Assembly: GCA_930367205.1 (NCBI GenBank) | Contig: OV884009.1 | Coordinates: 34,729,841-34,793,840, forward strand | Reading direction: 5' to 3' | Source: Acanthosoma haemorrhoidale | Lineage: Eukaryota > Arthropoda > Insecta > Hemiptera > Acanthosomatidae | DNA length: 64,000 bases | Part shown: positions 25,476 to 36,034 of the stretch, piece by piece | How the letters are laid out: every line of letters begins with the position of its first letter | How positions within the stretch are numbered: position 1 is the first letter of the stretch | Notes under the pieces: model-generated | Databases searched by the model: none | What the model saw: the letters and a program-made list of their open reading frames with translations, nothing else | Told to the model about the DNA's origin: nothing | Translations under genes and position numbers: made by a program

Positions 25476-25639
25476 TTTGTCTGGTTTTGGAAAAAATAAA
25501 AAAATGAAACCATTAAAAAAATTCTCTGGAGAAACTTGGGGAGGAAAGTTTCTCACAGAACAAACGACGGTATAACTCTACACATGTGCTGTACAGTCTC
25601 AATAATCCGACCGTTCACCAGTCTGCACGTACTGTAATC

Positions 25640-25661
25640 CGTTTTTTTTTTTTTTTTTTTT
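25640..25661. repeat. poly(T) run
   Basis: An uninterrupted T run of about 18 bases follows ATCCG. It may be the poly(A) tail of an old minus-strand retroposon, but no body is recognised next to it. Confidence 0.5.
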
Positions 25662-26204
25662 GAACAATGAGCAACACGATAGCTTGGTAAAAGACGTGCA
25701 ATTTTAATTGTGCTAAACGAACGCTACAATAATTCTTTTGCTAAAAGCAGCATACTGCTTTATGTCGAACCCTACAATCCTTTTCAAATATTTTCATTAG
25801 CTATGTTAACCTGACAGAAATATCAAATATGGATTCACAATGGAAATTTTAAGCTGTAATATTCATCATAGACACGTGTAAAAAAAAAAAAATATTACTG
25901 AAAATATTTGATTGAATACCTACATATGTTTATTATTATAATAATTTATTATTATCCCGGGGATATGCCGCTTAAGAACAAACATTTATTTAACATAAAG
26001 AGGAGTCTTTGACAGTCTCTCGGTTTAGCCCGCTAATACTTAAAATGCGTATATAAAAATACAAAAAAAGTACACTTATCCTTCTAGAATTGGAAGTATA
26101 CACAGAAGTAAATTTAACAATATGAAGAAAATGGAACAATAACTTGCTAGAAAAATAAGAATAACATATCTGCACAATTAAACACACACTCACGAATTCC
26201 ACAA

Positions 26205-26440
26205 TTGGTATTTGTATTATAAGTATGTAATCAATTAATTAAATACAATTTATCATGTTTAAAGGAGTATGGAGAAATCCTTATTTTATGTCTTTTGGTA
26301 ATGTAAAGGTTTCGTAATGATCGGAAAAGACAGAAACACAGACAAAGGAATTAAAACTGTACTTATCCGGTTTTAAAAAACGAAACCCTAAAAAATAATT
26401 TCTCTGGAAAAACTTGAGGAGGAATGTTTCTCACAGAATT
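26205..26440 (+). repeat. direct copy of the inverted-repeat arm
   Basis: GTATGTAATCAATTAATTAAATAC, the GTAAAGGTTTCGTAATGATCGG block and the TTTCTCTGGAAAAACTT..GGAATGTTTCTCACAGAA block match 25340-25570 in order and orientation, with a different ~40-base segment in the middle. The repeat family therefore occurs at least three times within 3.5 kb. Confidence 0.65.
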
Positions 26441-27623
26441 TGTAAATATATTTATACCTAGATTTTACACATTAAAAATAAAAATACAATAAAGACCCTA
26501 CTTTAGTTACCACTATATTTAGCTACTCACTTGCTTGTGTGCTGATATATTGTATGCTTGTAAGCTCAATATTTCTTTAATGTTTGAGATCAATTGACTA
26601 ATGTTTATGACCACTATAGTAACACCAGGCAGGCATAAAGACGATAGCTTCTTCCCTTGAATGAAAGTAGACCCTCACCCTTTTGGTCGGTAATGAATGC
26701 GCGTTGATTTATTTACTTTATAGGTAATGAATAGTATACAGTATATAACGTAGTTTCGTTTTGAATCGACAAGCAACGTAATGACTGCAATACATTTGAA
26801 ATTATTAACATTCATTTATTAACATTAACATTAATTTAGTTATTTTGAAATATCCAAACAATTTTGTTTTGTATGGATGCACAATCGAATCCCCCCCCAA
26901 ATATAGTTGGCTCTGACATTTGGCTGTTAATTATTAATAATTGTAATTAATAGTGGGAGCCAATACCACAATAACAATTTCTCATGTGACCTTTATGGAA
27001 TATTGGATATCATTTATAGGTTGTGTCAGGGAGGTGAGCCAAAGCCTAGAGCAAACAATTACACCGCTAAGCCTCAGGTAATGATAAACATTGATGAGAT
27101 CCCGGGGCGGCTTAATCTACCAGCTTTCCATTACTGTCTTAGCCCAAGCGGACACTTCGATTCTTCACCGTAATCCTCTCCTACACCCATCAACAAATCT
27201 TCCAATCACCCAACCAATTTCGTGGCAGGCACAATCAGCGAGGAAGCTCTGAGTGCTTCTGAAATATATTTTTTTTCTGTAATATACACGGCGAAATGTT
27301 ACGCAACCATGCATGTTTACTGGCCCTTGAACGTTAATACTCTACATGATATGCATTAATAAATTATTATTGAAACTTTTTAATCCAAGAATTGGTAGCC
27401 TTAGCATTTGAAATATTATGTGCTTTATTATTATTAAAATATTTGCATATTATCCTTTCAAATTTTAGTTTGTTGCAGCGTTTCAGAGTCCATCCGCAGG
27501 CAACAACTCCAAAACAAAAAAAGACACCATAATAGATTAACATCAAGCTACAATTTTGCCGATAATTGTTATCAAACAATAATACAGTCTAGAACATATG
27601 TCATTCAAATGAAAATGAATGTA

Positions 27624-28422
27624 TTGAGGTTGGCAAGAAAGTGATTTCGGTTTTTTAGTGTAAAATAAAACTTAATTTTTCTAAACAAAAAATGAACAAG
27701 TATCAGTCAAATATCTTACATTCTGTTCGATTACATTTTGCCATATTTTTGGTAACTTCATGATCCCGCGATCATAGAATTTCTGGTGCTTATCAGCAAA
27801 AAACTCAACCAACTGCGATTTGAGGTCATCGTTATTATTGAAATTTTTACCATTTAAGAAGTTTTGTAAACTTTTAAATAATTGATAATCCGATGGTGCA
27901 AGGTCGGGGTTGTTTGGGGGAAGCGACATCATTTCCCAACCAAGCTCCAATAGTTTCGTACGTGTTACTGAAGATATATGAGGCATTGTCGTGGCGGAAC
28001 CCAAATATCATCGAGCTTTTTAAACAAGACGTCTTATATGATTTTCAATTGTTGTGTGTGATAGATTTAACTGTTTTGCCATCTCTCGCACAGTTATTCG
28101 CATAAATAACGATTCGATTCAATTATGACTTTCATTTTGTCATGATCATCTTCAGAAGGTCGACCAGAACGTTGGTCATCTTTCAGTGAAAAATCTCCAG
28201 AACAAAATTTTTAAAACCAATTCTGACACGTGTGTTCTATTAAACAATCAACACCATAAACTTCACAAATCTCTTTGTGAGCCTCAGCCGCTTTCTTGCT
28301 TTTATGAAAATAAAATAGTTAAATGTGTCAACAATGCTTATTTTTGCACTCCATGTTAAAACTGACCGTAAGCTGACAGTTGTAAACAAAATTACACGGA
28401 TTTTCTTTCTATAACAACCTAA
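27624..28422 (-). mobile_element. internally deleted mariner-like element
   Basis: The ends GAGGTTGGCAAGAAAGTGAT (left) and AGGTTGTTATAGAAAGAAAA (reverse complement of right) are mariner-type terminal repeats with several differences. A TA lies just outside the left end. The ~800-bp body is shorter than the ~1.3 kb of complete mariners because the middle of the transposase gene is missing. The element lies inside the 25.2-28.8 kb inverted repeat. Confidence 0.8.
27681..28354 (-). pseudogene. mariner transposase, internally deleted
   Basis: A likely start codon lies at 28352-28354, followed by frameshifted remains of the N-terminal DNA-binding half. They include an AHKEICEVYG stretch and, after a frameshift, SLKDDQRSGRPSE, the conserved linker region of mariner transposases. 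In-frame stops interrupt this part. It then jumps directly to the C-terminal catalytic region (28004-27681, 107 codons open). That region carries PNNPDLAPSDYQLF with the third catalytic aspartate, then LVEFFADKHQKFYDRGI. The segment with the first two catalytic residues is absent, so no active enzyme can be made. It can still be read as a mariner of the mellifera/cecropia type, though the subfamily is a guess. Confidence 0.8.
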
Positions 28423-28540
28423 AGGTATCGATTGCCAAATCTCAAAAGAAAAAAATGATTACAACTCTTAGGAGGCGGTATCAATAATAAAAATTATGTT
28501 CCCATGTCGAAAATATTTAATGAGATGGGAATATACCATT

Positions 28541-28760
28541 TTATTTCCTTTATATGTCTTTTCCGATCGTTGCGAAACTTTTACATTATCAAGATACATA
28601 AAGTAAGTTTATATGTATGATAAAGTATATTTAATTAATTACTTTTATATTAATATTATATAAATAAATATTATATATTGTACTTATATTACTTAATTAC
28701 ATTAATGACAAAAATAAATATTTCTCTACTATATTGACTATATTAAGGTTGTTGGAAATC
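28541..28760 (-). repeat. right arm of a 3.5-kb inverted repeat
   Basis: Reverse complement of 25241-25475: the AAACTTTTACATTATCAAG block, ACATAAAGTAAGTTTATATG and the ATATTGTACTTATATTACTTA block are shared. No target duplication is evident outside the arms. Confidence 0.7.
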
Positions 28761-30237
28761 TTAGAAATATTACTGAAATTTTTTTTTTTAGACGTGTCTA
28801 TTTATGTGCGAATGATTGTTTTTATGTTCAGTGCATTATTTTCTTCATATTGTTGAATAACCCACATTATGTAAAATAAATGTTTGATCTTAAGGAGCAT
28901 AGTTGTAGGATAATAAAGCTATTATCATTGTACATGTAAAGAAAGTATACTTTCTTTAATTTGAATTTATTACAGAGAAACCGATTTCAGTTTATTCACC
29001 CCACTTTCAATAATTGTCTTACATACATATTCCTAAACAATGAGAGGAATGTAGAAATTGTTTTAAATAATAGTTGATTTGCTCGCTTTGAACGGCCAAA
29101 GACCTTTATCTGCGCCTACTCCAGCCAAATAATTCGTTACGATAATTCCTGACGGAAAATAGGTTTTTTGACGCAATGGGATTAATTAAACGTGCACACG
29201 GTCGAGTACTTCAAACAGGATAGTGAGGCGTATTCATACGTTATCTTTATTATATATTATATTTTGTACTGTCGTCATAAAGTTGAATTATATCATATTT
29301 ATTTTGCATGTTTCCCTATATTTTACATAGTATTCACACAGTCTTGATAAGGTTCAGAAAATTCATTTTTATTGTTTGTACATAATCAAGGTTTACTACG
29401 TGCTTAAACACTACAAAATGGACAATTCGTAAATGGAAAAGTTTTTTTTTTTTTCGTAAACCGTTGGAGTGTTTAATTTTCCGTGAAGCTTCAACCATGC
29501 ATACAGTATTATGACTTCATTAGAAAGATATTTATAATGTGTAAAATTTAGTCTTTCTAAAAAAGCTTTAAGCCTCTTGTATTATTGATGTTAAGAGTGT
29601 ATCATTACTGATGATTTTCCTATGGTGTTTTTTTTTGTCTTGTCCTTTCCAAATATTTTAAATATGATTTTCATGTACCATGGAAAGGTTAATAATTTTC
29701 TATATAACAATCAATGAATATGAATTTAAAGATGATTCACTGTTCTGAAGATCGCCGACCAAGCGAAACGTCAATAATAAAAAATATGATGAGCTGTTTT
29801 TAAAAAACAAAATTTCACACAATATAAATATTAGTAATCTGTTGACTCTTTTTGGGGTGTCATTGTGAAGAATATCGTTGCATACGTTTTAATTTTCTCT
29901 TCAACGGAGAAGTACGGCACATTTATAATTGGTGGCCTATGGATGGTTGAATCACTCATGATAGGTCGTCAATAGTCGCCGTCATGGAATTAAACGCTTG
30001 GATTGAAGGGCGCGGTGTTGTCACATACGGAGGGGGATTAGCAATCACTAATTTGTTTATTGCTTAATGATCACATTATCAAAGTAAAGAGAAGTAGTGC
30101 ACTCAGTGGCTGTTTGGCGGGTTCTCATGCTTTTAATTTCGTGATGGCAACTTTAGGTACATCGACCCACAGAGGGCTGTCTACACAATCCAGTGGGACA
30201 AAAGTCAATGTAAATCAATTAATTGTTTTTTTAGGTC
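28761..30237. other. AT-rich non-coding stretch
   Basis: No gene or clear element. 29740-29790 (GAAGATCGCCGACCAAGCGAAACGTC) looks like the hairpin-like terminal motif found on many animal repeats and may mark an element end. Confidence 0.5.
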
Positions 30238-31714
30238 CATGAAAAAAAAAAAAAAAAAGCTGTAAAGAACGTAATTTAAACATGTTCAACAGACAGCTTA
30301 AAAGTTTAACAGACAGATATCTTACTCCGCAAACTTAAATACTTTCAGGAAAAGGCCAGTTATGTCTGTAAGCTATTTTAGACTTTTTTTTAGATTAGAA
30401 TCTTTTGCTGTTTGGATTGTTTGAAAGTATCGATTAGTAACTCGGTTTCTGAAAGATATCTGTCAATAATTTTTTTTAAACCCACATTTTCTCTCATACT
30501 GGCTCGTATCCGGTGAGGTGGCTGACGGACGAGCGTGGGGGACTTCCCAAGACTCCGCTTCCTCTTTCTAATGTGAGGGAGGTGACAAACATGTAGATTA
30601 GGGAGGCATCTGGGCTTTTTGTAAATACTGTAGTATGAATGAGCGAGTGAATGATGAATTGTAGATATGGTATGAATGAGAACATTCATCTCAAATGTAA
30701 TTAGGCAAATTACAAATTGCCTAATAAGGCAGGTTGTAATTTTAGCACAGTAAAGAATATTGTATATTAAATATTAGAAGCCACATTGCCCTTTTCGTTT
30801 TGGCAACTGGCACGTATACAAGCTTGGTAAGATATGATTGCACCGAACCCTTTTCACTTTAAAAAACGAAAGCAAGGAATAAAGCAGTTCTTTTCCTAGA
30901 CATTTAGGAGGTCCCTGAAGATTGAATTTACATCGTACATTTTGTATCACGCCATTCCTGATTTGGTCTATTAATTAAATTTCGATCCTTCATAGAAGAG
31001 ACTCCTTTCCTTAAGCAAATATTTCGCAACTGAAATGAACAATGTTATATAAATGATTACTACGCAATATTATGCGATTGAACTTGGTATATTTGTAAAA
31101 AAACATGACTATTATAAACAGGAAATATATGTATACTGAAGTTCTCAGGAGTTCCGGGAACGTTAAAGCTTTTTAAAATTTGTATTTTTGTGATCATCAT
31201 TTCAATGTCTACACAATTCAATTTTTTAGAGAATTTTTATGAATGCAGTTTAAACATTGTAATAAACCTTACCTGGTTAGATACCACATTTTTGAAAAAA
31301 TGTTAACTTAATGGTGTTCAATTTATAAGTTGATCACTTCGGCAATAAAACCGGTATACTACCTGTTAACGCTACCTTACAGGAATTAGGCATTGACTCA
31401 TTGTGTTTGTTCACTTATAACTCGGTCTGATTTTTTTCTAATATCCCTGAATGTTAGTATTACTTTAGAATTAAATTTTACAACAAACATATCATTTTTT
31501 TTTACTTTTGGTAAAACTATGCGGCAGGGCTGTACCATAAAATAAGTAGGTCCGTACTGGTCTCTGAGTACGACCTGGCAGTCTTAAAACCAGTAGAACC
31601 CAGAAATAGTTTCTCATACACGAGGGTTCAATAAAATGTGGAAAAGGTCCCAAAGCCATTAAGCTTTCTGTTAAACATGTTTAAATTACGTTCTTTACAG
31701 CTTTTTTTTTCATG
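30238..31714. mobile_element. non-autonomous DNA element with ~55-bp inverted ends
   Basis: The left end has an A run followed by GCTGTAAAGAACGTAATTTA, then ACATGTTCAACAGACAGCTTA. The reverse complement of the right end (31660-31714) is the same apart from two substitutions and a shorter A run. CATG occurs just outside the A run at both ends and may be a 4-bp target duplication. The interior holds a family-A LINE tail (30499-30758) and no transposase. The superfamily is unknown. Confidence 0.65.
30499..30758 (+). mobile_element. LINE 3' end, family A, nested
   Basis: From GGCTCGTATCCGGTGAGG through CTTCCCAAGACTCCGCTTCC, a GAATGAGCGAGTGAATGATG block and the GCCTAATAAGGCA tail, this matches the other family-A copies on the plus strand. 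It sits inside the 30.2-31.7 kb inverted-repeat element and so is either a later insertion or a captured segment. The open frames on the minus strand here are antisense by-products. Confidence 0.65.
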
Positions 31715-33863
31715 TCTTATGGCCAGTCACACAACAGAATATCCACTAAGCACCCTTGCTCGCGCAGACGGCTCTCTTTGATGTGGGGAGAAAAACCGCT
31801 CCCATTCGCAAACTTTCGCCAACCCCGGCCAAGGTCGTCCAATCCAAGCCAACCCTTCCTCTACACATTTAATAAATAAATTTTAACGAAACTGTCCTCA
31901 TTTTTTTCACGTACGAATAATTTTTTATACTTTCAGTATGAACTAGTTTAGAAGAAGAATGAAACTGCTAAGACTTAGCCGAATTAATTCGCTTATCTTG
32001 GTCTCTGATTCATGTGATATTGGTTGTTGTGCCAAGTAAGTAATTACTTTATTAAAGATGTTTTTAACATCTTTTAACTTTAAATCTTAAATAACTTCTT
32101 AACATTAGGTGAAAATCGTAAAATATGGCTGAAATATGAAAGGTGATTCTTTCGTTCTGGGCTCAGCGATTGCATCCAGCCGTCGATCATAAAAATATTT
32201 TATGCAGGAGCTGCAGGGTCAGTTTCCTGTGCGTAATATTTCTGGTACCTTCGTGGAGTTGAATGAGCTCTCTTACAGCTCACATAGCTTTATTTCAACG
32301 ACAAAACAATGGCTGGATGCGGAGTGTGAAAGACCTGTATAAAGGCAGCCGAAACTGTAATGAAAGCATGAATGAAACGCATATCAACAAAGGCAAACCG
32401 CAGAGAGAAGTAAACAAAAGGAGAAAAGGGATGTGCAGCTGTATTAAGAGGTGAACGCTCGGGCAACCTACAGTTAGTCTAAGAAGAAACTAATGAGAAG
32501 TAATTGATTAATCTTAATCCGATCACCTTTTTTGGGTACCACTCCATTGTTGGTTCCTTTGTCGGCACTGCACACAATCCAACCTATGCCGGTTCTCTCC
32601 TCTATTCTGAGGGGGGGGGTTATTGTTTGCTCTCACATCTACAATCCATTGTAGTGGATCTGAGGCTCGAAGGACTCTAACTATAAGAAAGCTGAAGGTT
32701 CAAATTGTAACACATTCAGTCACAATAGTCAATTATAACAAAAAAATCTACTCAAAAACGCTATGCACGAAATTCCTACTAACTTTCTGATGTTTAGTGT
32801 CCGACACAACGAAATCTATCTATTCTGAACAATAGCAACCATGATAAAACTATTATTATATGTCAAAAATGGAGTGACAGTGGCCTTTCTTTATGTGACT
32901 AAATATGTGAAATGAAAGCTTGATAATTAGACGCCCCACCATGCAGCTAACTCTACCGACATGGTTTTATAATAAAACGTCAGAATAGCGTCTGTCCGAT
33001 CGAATCAAATATAATACAATTAAAAAAAACATAAGGTTGAAAATTATTATAAAACAATAACCTAATGTGAAATAATAATATGTAAATTTGTACTAATTAA
33101 AGGAGGCAATGGATGGTGGGTATAATTAGACCGGTCGCTAGCCGCAAAGGTAAATAAACGCTTTCCATAATTTTAGCATGCTGTTGCGAGCTAGCACGCG
33201 ATCACGCTCGGCGACTGTGTTTGTTCTTCAGCCGCACCACCTTCTTACCGGACCGCTCAATAACACAAAAACATCTATCTAGAAATTTTATATTTAGCAT
33301 TCCCAGGACTGGGTAGAGAAATTTTCATCAAACAGATCTTTTATACGTTGCGCTACGGATTGGATTTATAATTGTAACACGTCAAAATCCAACATGCCTT
33401 CAAATCAAGAGTTAAGTGAAGCGGAGAGTAAAATGATGAATTCGATCGTGGTGACGTATCACGATCACCATACAGGGGAAATTTCCCTTTAAACGTGCTA
33501 TCGGGACTGATTCGTGGGAGCTCGGATTTCTGCCGAATCCTGGTGGTTAATTATACAGGAGGGGGCAGCTCAGTTTTCGTTGTCCAACGCCTAAAATGTG
33601 TTTAACCCAACAACCTCCTCTTCTACATATTAGAAACCTTTATTAAACTGATAACAAGGAACCATACACAAAGTATTATAAGCAATGTTTATGACAGTTT
33701 TTTAACGAGTTGTTTTTGGGAGAAAAAGGCTCATTAAACACTTTATCAAACAAAGCTAACAAGAAACATAATGCTATTTGGTTTGGTGAAGTTCGCGAGG
33801 CCACCTCCACTTTAGCCGTTGCTCTGCCGGGGATGAGATGCGAGAATAGAGCATTAGCACGGA
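31715..33863. other. non-coding stretch with a CpG-richer block
   Basis: No gene is recognised. 33120-33260 is richer in CG dinucleotides than its surroundings (for example GACCGGTCGCTAGCCGC and GCACGCGATCACGCTCGGCG) and carries a forkhead-like GTAAATAAACG. It could be a conserved non-coding element or promoter, but nothing in the sequence proves it. A 25-bp block at 32755-32780 (AACGCTATGCACGAAATTCC) recurs at 50418-50440. Confidence 0.4.
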
Positions 33864-34136
33864 TTAGGATGGCCAGGGAATCGGGAATGGAAGTTCTGAA
33901 AGTGGGAGATGGCTAGATCTTGAATGAAGGGATGTTGAGTTCACTCTGACCTGGGCGAATTTGTTGAAATATAAGAGACCATTGGATACCTTGCGGAGGA
34001 TTCTGGATCGCAGCAATTCATTGAAAGAACACTTAGCACTCCCCAAGACTTTTATCCCGTAGGACCAGGAAGGTTGGAGTATCGTTACGTAAATCAGTCT
34101 CTTGTTTTCTATAGTTAATTTTGAACATTTGGCCAT
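33864..34136 (-). pseudogene. Jockey-like LINE, reverse-transcriptase C-terminal fragment
   Basis: This 90-codon frame opens with KCSKLTIENKRLIYVTILQP and then WSYGIKVLGSAKCS. It corresponds to the conserved stretch following the RT domain in Jockey-clade LINEs (K..L....K..IY...L.P.W.YG...WG.A). The region continues out of frame towards about 33720, where a RLKWRWPREL-like segment may be the decayed ORF2 end. No catalytic RT motif is included. It is a 5'- and 3'-truncated relic, apparently distinct from families A-C. Confidence 0.7.
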
Positions 34137-34293
34137 GAGGTGGAGAAGTAGTTCAAATGATCTGTTATTTTCTTGACCTACAAACGTGATGTGGGGGACT
34201 CAAGTGAACCATCTGCCTAGGAAAAGTTCTAGCTAGGTTGTATGGGGGTTTACAGGAATGATTTAGTTAGTAAGGGAACACAGGAGGAAAGGA

Positions 34294-34450
34294 TGTGTGA
34301 TTCATGTCAAACCTCCTGCTGACAATCCATCCTATATCCAAGAGTACAATAATACTACACAATTCCATCGTCGTAATCCCAATGTCATCCTGGAACTCCC
34401 TTCCCCCTACCACCATTTCTCCCCATGTTCAAAACGAAATTATTTAGTTA
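34294..34450 (+). pseudogene. LINE ORF2 C-terminal tail fragment
   Basis: One forward frame reads VVIPMSSWNSLPPTTISPHV before a stop. The W-N-S-L-P core close to a terminator is the same tail motif seen in the LINE copies at 48.7 and 62.0 kb. No upstream RT region is attached in this orientation. The call rests on a short motif and is therefore moderate. Confidence 0.45.
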
Positions 34451-35102
34451 TTTGTCACCACAAGCAAATGGGTAGTTGCATAAAACACTAACTAATGTTA
34501 GACTGTTAATTTTTATTATCTTTAAAAATATTATTAATGTTTTGATTATGTGGGGTAATTTTATGCATTAGTGCATATCTACTTACGATTATTTCAATAT
34601 GTAAATCTAAATATGTACTTATTTACATATCTATGTATGAATACCCAATTGCGAATTAGTGTGTGTAGATATTTTATTTTTATTGATCAAGCAAGTTCTT
34701 GTTTATTTTCTTCTGCTTTTGTTACAATGAATTAGTTTTTTATTTTCAATTGCTGATTGTGTTTTGTCAAGTGTGTTTTTTATGTGTGTGTGAGTGTTTT
34801 CTATTACATACATCTTTCATATTATATTTGTGCAATGCAAATTTTAGTGGCGATCGTCAAAGAATTTATGTTAAATAAATGGGATACAGTCCATGTATAA
34901 CAATAATATCATTATTATTTTGTTAGATACAGATGTCAATTCAGAGCAACAATAAAGTGTAGTACGTGTAGTAAAGTAGTAAAGGGTTGGTACTTGAGAA
35001 TTGATGGCTATGTTGTTAATGTGAGCATATTTTGATAACTGTAAATCGCAGTTGGATTCGTATGTTCAAAAACATATGCAGGGGCAATGTACGAATTGTC
35101 AT
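34451..35102. other. AT-rich non-coding stretch
   Basis: Possibly the 3' UTR of the preceding LINE fragment (an AATAAA at about 34875). Nothing else is visible. Confidence 0.4.
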
Positions 35103-36034
35103 TGTCGGGTCGTCACGAGGGGGTGCCAAGTTACCCTAGCCCTAGTGACGAAGTGAGGGTTGATTAGGCTATGACCTGGACAATTGCTTCATGACGGGTC
35201 TTACTCCATATCTGATAGGCATGTGCCCCGACAGTGCACTATGTTCAGAAGAGGTATAGGATAGGTATTGTAGATAGTTTATGTGGTTTTGGAATGAGCA
35301 CGAATCAACACTCGGCATCTGAGGGTAGGTGGAAACCATCCGGATCCCAAAGGCGAGTGTGAACCGGAGAGAGGCAGTCTGGATCACTGGGGGAGACACT
35401 TCTAGGTAAATTTCGTAGGGACCCAGGTGACCGTCGTCCGCAAAGAAGAAACTTCTTCCAAGGAGGCGCTAGTTTTAGCGAGACAAAGGCAGAGAATCCC
35501 ACTAAGGAAGTGTGGGGTCTGACAAGGCTGTACTAAAACAAAGCGAGGCTAGGAAAGAGAGATGCAGAGGTTTTCATAAATGAGAAGGCTAAATCTAGAA
35601 ACATCAGTGCATCTGCAAGTACCAGCCCAAAGAGCCGTAGTTAGAATGACTTATCGGCTAAAACTAGGGGGTATATATAGCCCCAAGTATCCAATGGGCT
35701 GGGGTTTTATTCTGGCCAATCGAGTTCAGCAAATAGGGTGAGGTTTTATTCTGACCGACCGTATTGCTGGGTTGGGTGACGCTTGAATGTTCTAGACCAG
35801 GACCCACCGAGCCCCAGGCTGGTGAAAAACCTGGCTCCCTCTGCAGGGGCCTCTGAACTAGTTTTTTTGCAGCTGCGTCTTTTATTGTTTACAATATTTA
35901 CACTGATATGACTTATGCTTTGGTAATATTATTTACATTTGTTTAAATTAATTTACAACATATTATAACCAATTTACAATATATATACAATAGAGTATAG
36001 GGTGATTTATCTTATGTAGTTAGCGGTCGCTACA
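35103..36034 (+). mobile_element. solo LTR, family S, copy 1
   Basis: The block starts TGTCGGGTCGTCAC, ends GCGGTCGCTACA and is flanked directly by a perfect 5-bp duplication, GTCAT (35098-35102 and 36035-36039). TG...CA ends with a 5-bp duplication and no internal coding region define a solo LTR left by LTR-LTR recombination. Its first ~170 and last ~100 bases match the minus-strand copy at 55259-55918, while the middle differs by large insertions. The frames at 35169-35502 are LTR by-products. The superfamily is probably Gypsy-like but is not shown by the sequence. Confidence 0.85.
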
